Below the pieces are notes generated by a model. It did not search any database. It had not been told where the DNA came from and worked only from the letters and a program-made list of their open reading frames with translations. A stretch of 64,000 nucleotides of DNA from Vespula vulgaris (Eukaryota > Arthropoda > Insecta > Hymenoptera > Vespidae). The DNA lies in assembly GCF_905475345.1 (NCBI RefSeq), contig NC_066587.1, positions 14,760,558 to 14,824,557 of the forward strand, written 5' to 3'. This document shows, one piece after another, positions 61,652 to 64,000 of the stretch (positions are counted from its first letter, which is position 1; each line of letters begins with the position of its first letter). Made by a program: the position numbers and the translations under genes.

Positions 61652-61760
61652 GCACAGAATTTGCAATATTATCGAAAAAGGAAACGTGGAAGTTCTGTGA
61701 AGGATATACGGTTGTGAAAAAATGAAAAACAAAAAGAGAGAGAAGAGAGATAGAGATAAA

Positions 61761-61781
61761 TAGATAGATAGAGAGAGAGAG

Positions 61782-61853
<72 letters not shown>

Positions 61854-61854
61854 A
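61761..61854. repeat. GATA/GA compound microsatellite
   Basis: (GATA)n interrupted and then ended by (GA)n, over 90 bases in all, within the presumed slowpoke 3' flank. Confidence 0.95.
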
Positions 61855-62237
61855 AAGAAAGTGAACGAGAGAGAAATATAAAAATAAATATAGACAGACA
61901 GATAGATTGAGAGAAAGAAAGAGATAAAAAAGAAATAGAGAAAAAAGGAAGGATTCGCGTGGCTGGCTGATAATCCTGATTATCGTTGATTAGAACAGAA
62001 AGAACGGACGTTTTTGTAATTTCTTTCTTTTTTTTTCTTTTTTGTTTGCTTGCTTGCTTGATTTTCTATGGACGGGGCTCGCGTAGGCTCGATGATGGAC
62101 GCGTGATATTTCATCTCCTTTCTCGAACGACGAAGAAGACGGGATGAGTTCAGGAATGATGAGCGGCATGATGACCTTCGACGCGTGAATTAGATGTAAG
62201 AGTAAGGTCCGTCGGTGAGGGCGCTACACAGCAACAG

Positions 62238-64000
62238 TCAGGAGGCGTCGTCTTTGCCACGGGTACCTCTGCTGGGTCTGTACTCCAGTCCTGGATCGAA
62301 CTGCATCAGCACGAAAACCTACAAATTTCGATTAATTCAATCATTCGAACAAATCAAACGATTATTTCAATGATAGAATAAAAAGATAGGTAAAAAACTA
62401 TAAAGGTAATTATGTTTGAAAAGTATCAAACAAATGTTACGAATTATTGCTTTATGAATTGTTACGTAATATTTTATGAATTATTTCGTTGGTACCTGAT
62501 CTGTGGGTAAGAGTGTGAAATCGTCCGGTGGATTTGTAATGACGTATCTCTTTGAAGAAGCATCGCACGACGAACTTGTATCTCGAAACCTAAAAAACGC
62601 GTTCATTCGTAAGTCTCACTGATCTTGTACTCACAGTCCAACAACATACACTCATAAACACACACTCACACGTAAGCTAAGCTAAACATAAATAAACTTC
62701 ACGATACGTTTTATCGAATCTTTAAGATATACTACTTTAAGATATACTTGAATTTAATAAAACAAAGTGTGAACTCAAGTTACGGGAAATAAAGAACAAT
62801 CTACTCGTAGAAGCTAGATAATCTATCTTAAATCGAATTAAGATAAATAGAATAGAAATGAAATTAAAAAAGAAAAAGAAAAAAGAGAAGCTACGCTAAG
62901 ATAAATGAAAAATAGCTAAAGATTCTTTGGAGTAGACTAAGCGTGTATATACAATTAGCTTGGGAAGCTCAATTGTTAAGCGTATGTAAGTAAATGAAAT
63001 TTTGAAGAAGGAAATTGAAATGTTAAAGAAAGAATAATAGAAAGATTATTAGGAATATAATACATCAAATGAAATTAAAGAGAATGCTAAAACTAAAACC
63101 AACACTGAAAAGAAAACTAAACTAAAATAAGAAATAACTAAACTAAGCTGGTTTAGTTTGCAACATTAAACTAAACGCTAAACAAATAGATGACAATAAA
63201 AAATGATAGGTATTTTTTGGATGAAAAAACTCACGATCATCGTTTTGTTCTCGTGACGCAAAAACGGAAAATGCAAAACTGTGCGACAGAAAATGAAAGA
63301 ATCACGGAAGTAATTATTACAAGAATGATATACGATAAAAATGTCATAGACTTTGATAGCGATATATAATATGGCAGCAATCAGAAAGATCATTGTAAGC
63401 CAGAATACATATATTATCCAATAAATACCATCGAGAGAGGGAAAAAATTCCGGTACCTGTACCTGTACAGACCAATGCACAGCATTCCATACGATTTTAA
63501 TGCTGCGACAAAGAGGTCACCGTACTTGCCTCCTTCGCCGTACTGAGCCAATGGCCCATCGTACAATGCGATTTGACCGACTCGACATCGATCTCTATTG
63601 GCTAAACTGTCCGCGGTGCTAAAAAATTCAATCCAAAATATTGTCATTACTGCATAAATATGTATCGGTGAATAAAATCTTAGCGATAATATATGATAAT
63701 TAAATGTTACGTGAGAAAAGAAAGTTTTATTTTCAACACGCAGGCGTTGTTGATAAATAATTTTTCACCTGTAACCCCCTCTCAAACCGGCACCTTCTGC
63801 TAAAATTAACTCCAATTCTGGCGTTGCTCCACCGGTTATCAGAGAACGGATCAGAGTGAGCGCGTTTTGATTGAAGTACGTCTGTAATGTTTATAAGAGA
63901 ATATTATTTCAAATAATTTTCAGAGTAATATCATTGAAATAATTCAATTTATTTGTTTACCGTCGACATGAGCGAATCTAATACGCTCACAGCGAAAGCG
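62238..64000 (-). CDS. slo: Slowpoke, large-conductance Ca2+-activated K+ (BK) channel, C-terminal exons (partial)
   Basis: Five exons of the channel's C-terminal gating-ring domain lie on the minus strand: 63962-64000 (continuing beyond the window), 63769-63881, 63463-63618, 62496-62589 and 62238-62318. The first exon's 3' border is at 63961/63962. They read AFAVSVLDSLMST, then TYFNQNALTLIRSLITGGAT, PELELILAEGAGLRGGYS, TADSLANRDRCRVGQIALYD, CRVGQIALYDGPLAQYGEGG, YGDLFVAALKSYGMLCIGLY, RFRDTSSSCDASSKRYVITN, PPDDFTLLPTDQ, VFVLMQFDPGLEYRPSRGTR and the end GKDDAS. This is near-identical in kind to fly Slo, whose RCK2 region couples Ca2+ to pore opening at the plasma membrane. The pore, voltage sensor and Ca2+ bowl are upstream, outside the window. 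The third exon has two in-frame donors six bases apart. Confidence 0.96.

Larger units (their letters stand above)
53683..62237. other. Gene-poor, microsatellite-dense region and slowpoke 3' flank
   Basis: No coding region is supported over about 8.5 kb. The plus strand carries many T-rich and TTC/TCT runs, e.g. 54700-54840, 55645-55700, 56150-56345 and 60100-60180. There are TA/CATA runs (54535-54610, 55320-55385, 59440-59520), GATA runs, a CAGA run and a CGG run. Part nearest 62.2 kb should be slowpoke 3' UTR; a minus-strand AATAAA at 61646-61651 would give a 3' UTR of about 590 bases. Long open frames here are all low-complexity Phe/Ser/Leu-rich translations of the repeats. Confidence 0.5.

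Noticed and set aside
54602..61700. Many frames rich in Phe, Ser, Leu and Tyr
   Set aside because: They come from T-rich, TTC and TATA repeats. None has a domain, stable codon pattern or splice support.

Overview
The window is insect nuclear DNA, most likely from a hymenopteran. Genes have many short introns with GT-AG borders, intergenic DNA is AT-rich, and simple repeats are dense. The recognisable genes are Duox, moladietz, geminin, the perilipins Lsd-1 and Lsd-2, an ecdysteroid-kinase-like gene and slowpoke. The insect assignment is firm; the order is inferred. Exon borders below were read by eye from splice sites, reading phase and family conservation, with no transcript support. Each main model closes in frame across all its exons.

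Layout. 1-201 is the 3' end of a MIF4G-domain gene (+). 3505-10962 is Duox (+, 19 exons, 1511 aa), an NADPH oxidase that makes H2O2. 11353-13418 is its maturation factor mol/DUOXA (-, 7 exons, 389 aa), lying tail to tail with Duox. 17190-26108 holds a smoothelin-like gene (+): a long disordered part ends in a stop at 23602, and separate exons to 26108 encode the calponin-homology domain. 26933-29945 holds two tandem geminin genes (-). 31010-31721 is a 191-aa membrane protein I do not recognise (-).

33957-45955 is a perilipin cluster on the minus strand: a decayed fragment, two Lsd-2-type genes (270 and 281 aa) and Lsd-1 (381 aa). Two intron positions and their phases are shared by all three intact genes, so they descend from one ancestor. 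A possible orphan gene lies between them (42447-43783, -). 52310-53682 is an ecdysteroid-kinase-like gene (+, 419 aa) with a TATA promoter. 53.7-62.2 kb is a gene-poor, repeat-rich stretch. 62238-64000 is the 3' end of slowpoke (BK channel, -), which continues past the window edge.

Functional links. Duox and Mol form one enzyme module: Mol is needed for Duox to mature and reach the cell surface. The perilipins coat lipid droplets and control lipolysis. Geminin restrains replication licensing through Cdt1. No rRNA, tRNA, CRISPR array or intact transposon was seen.
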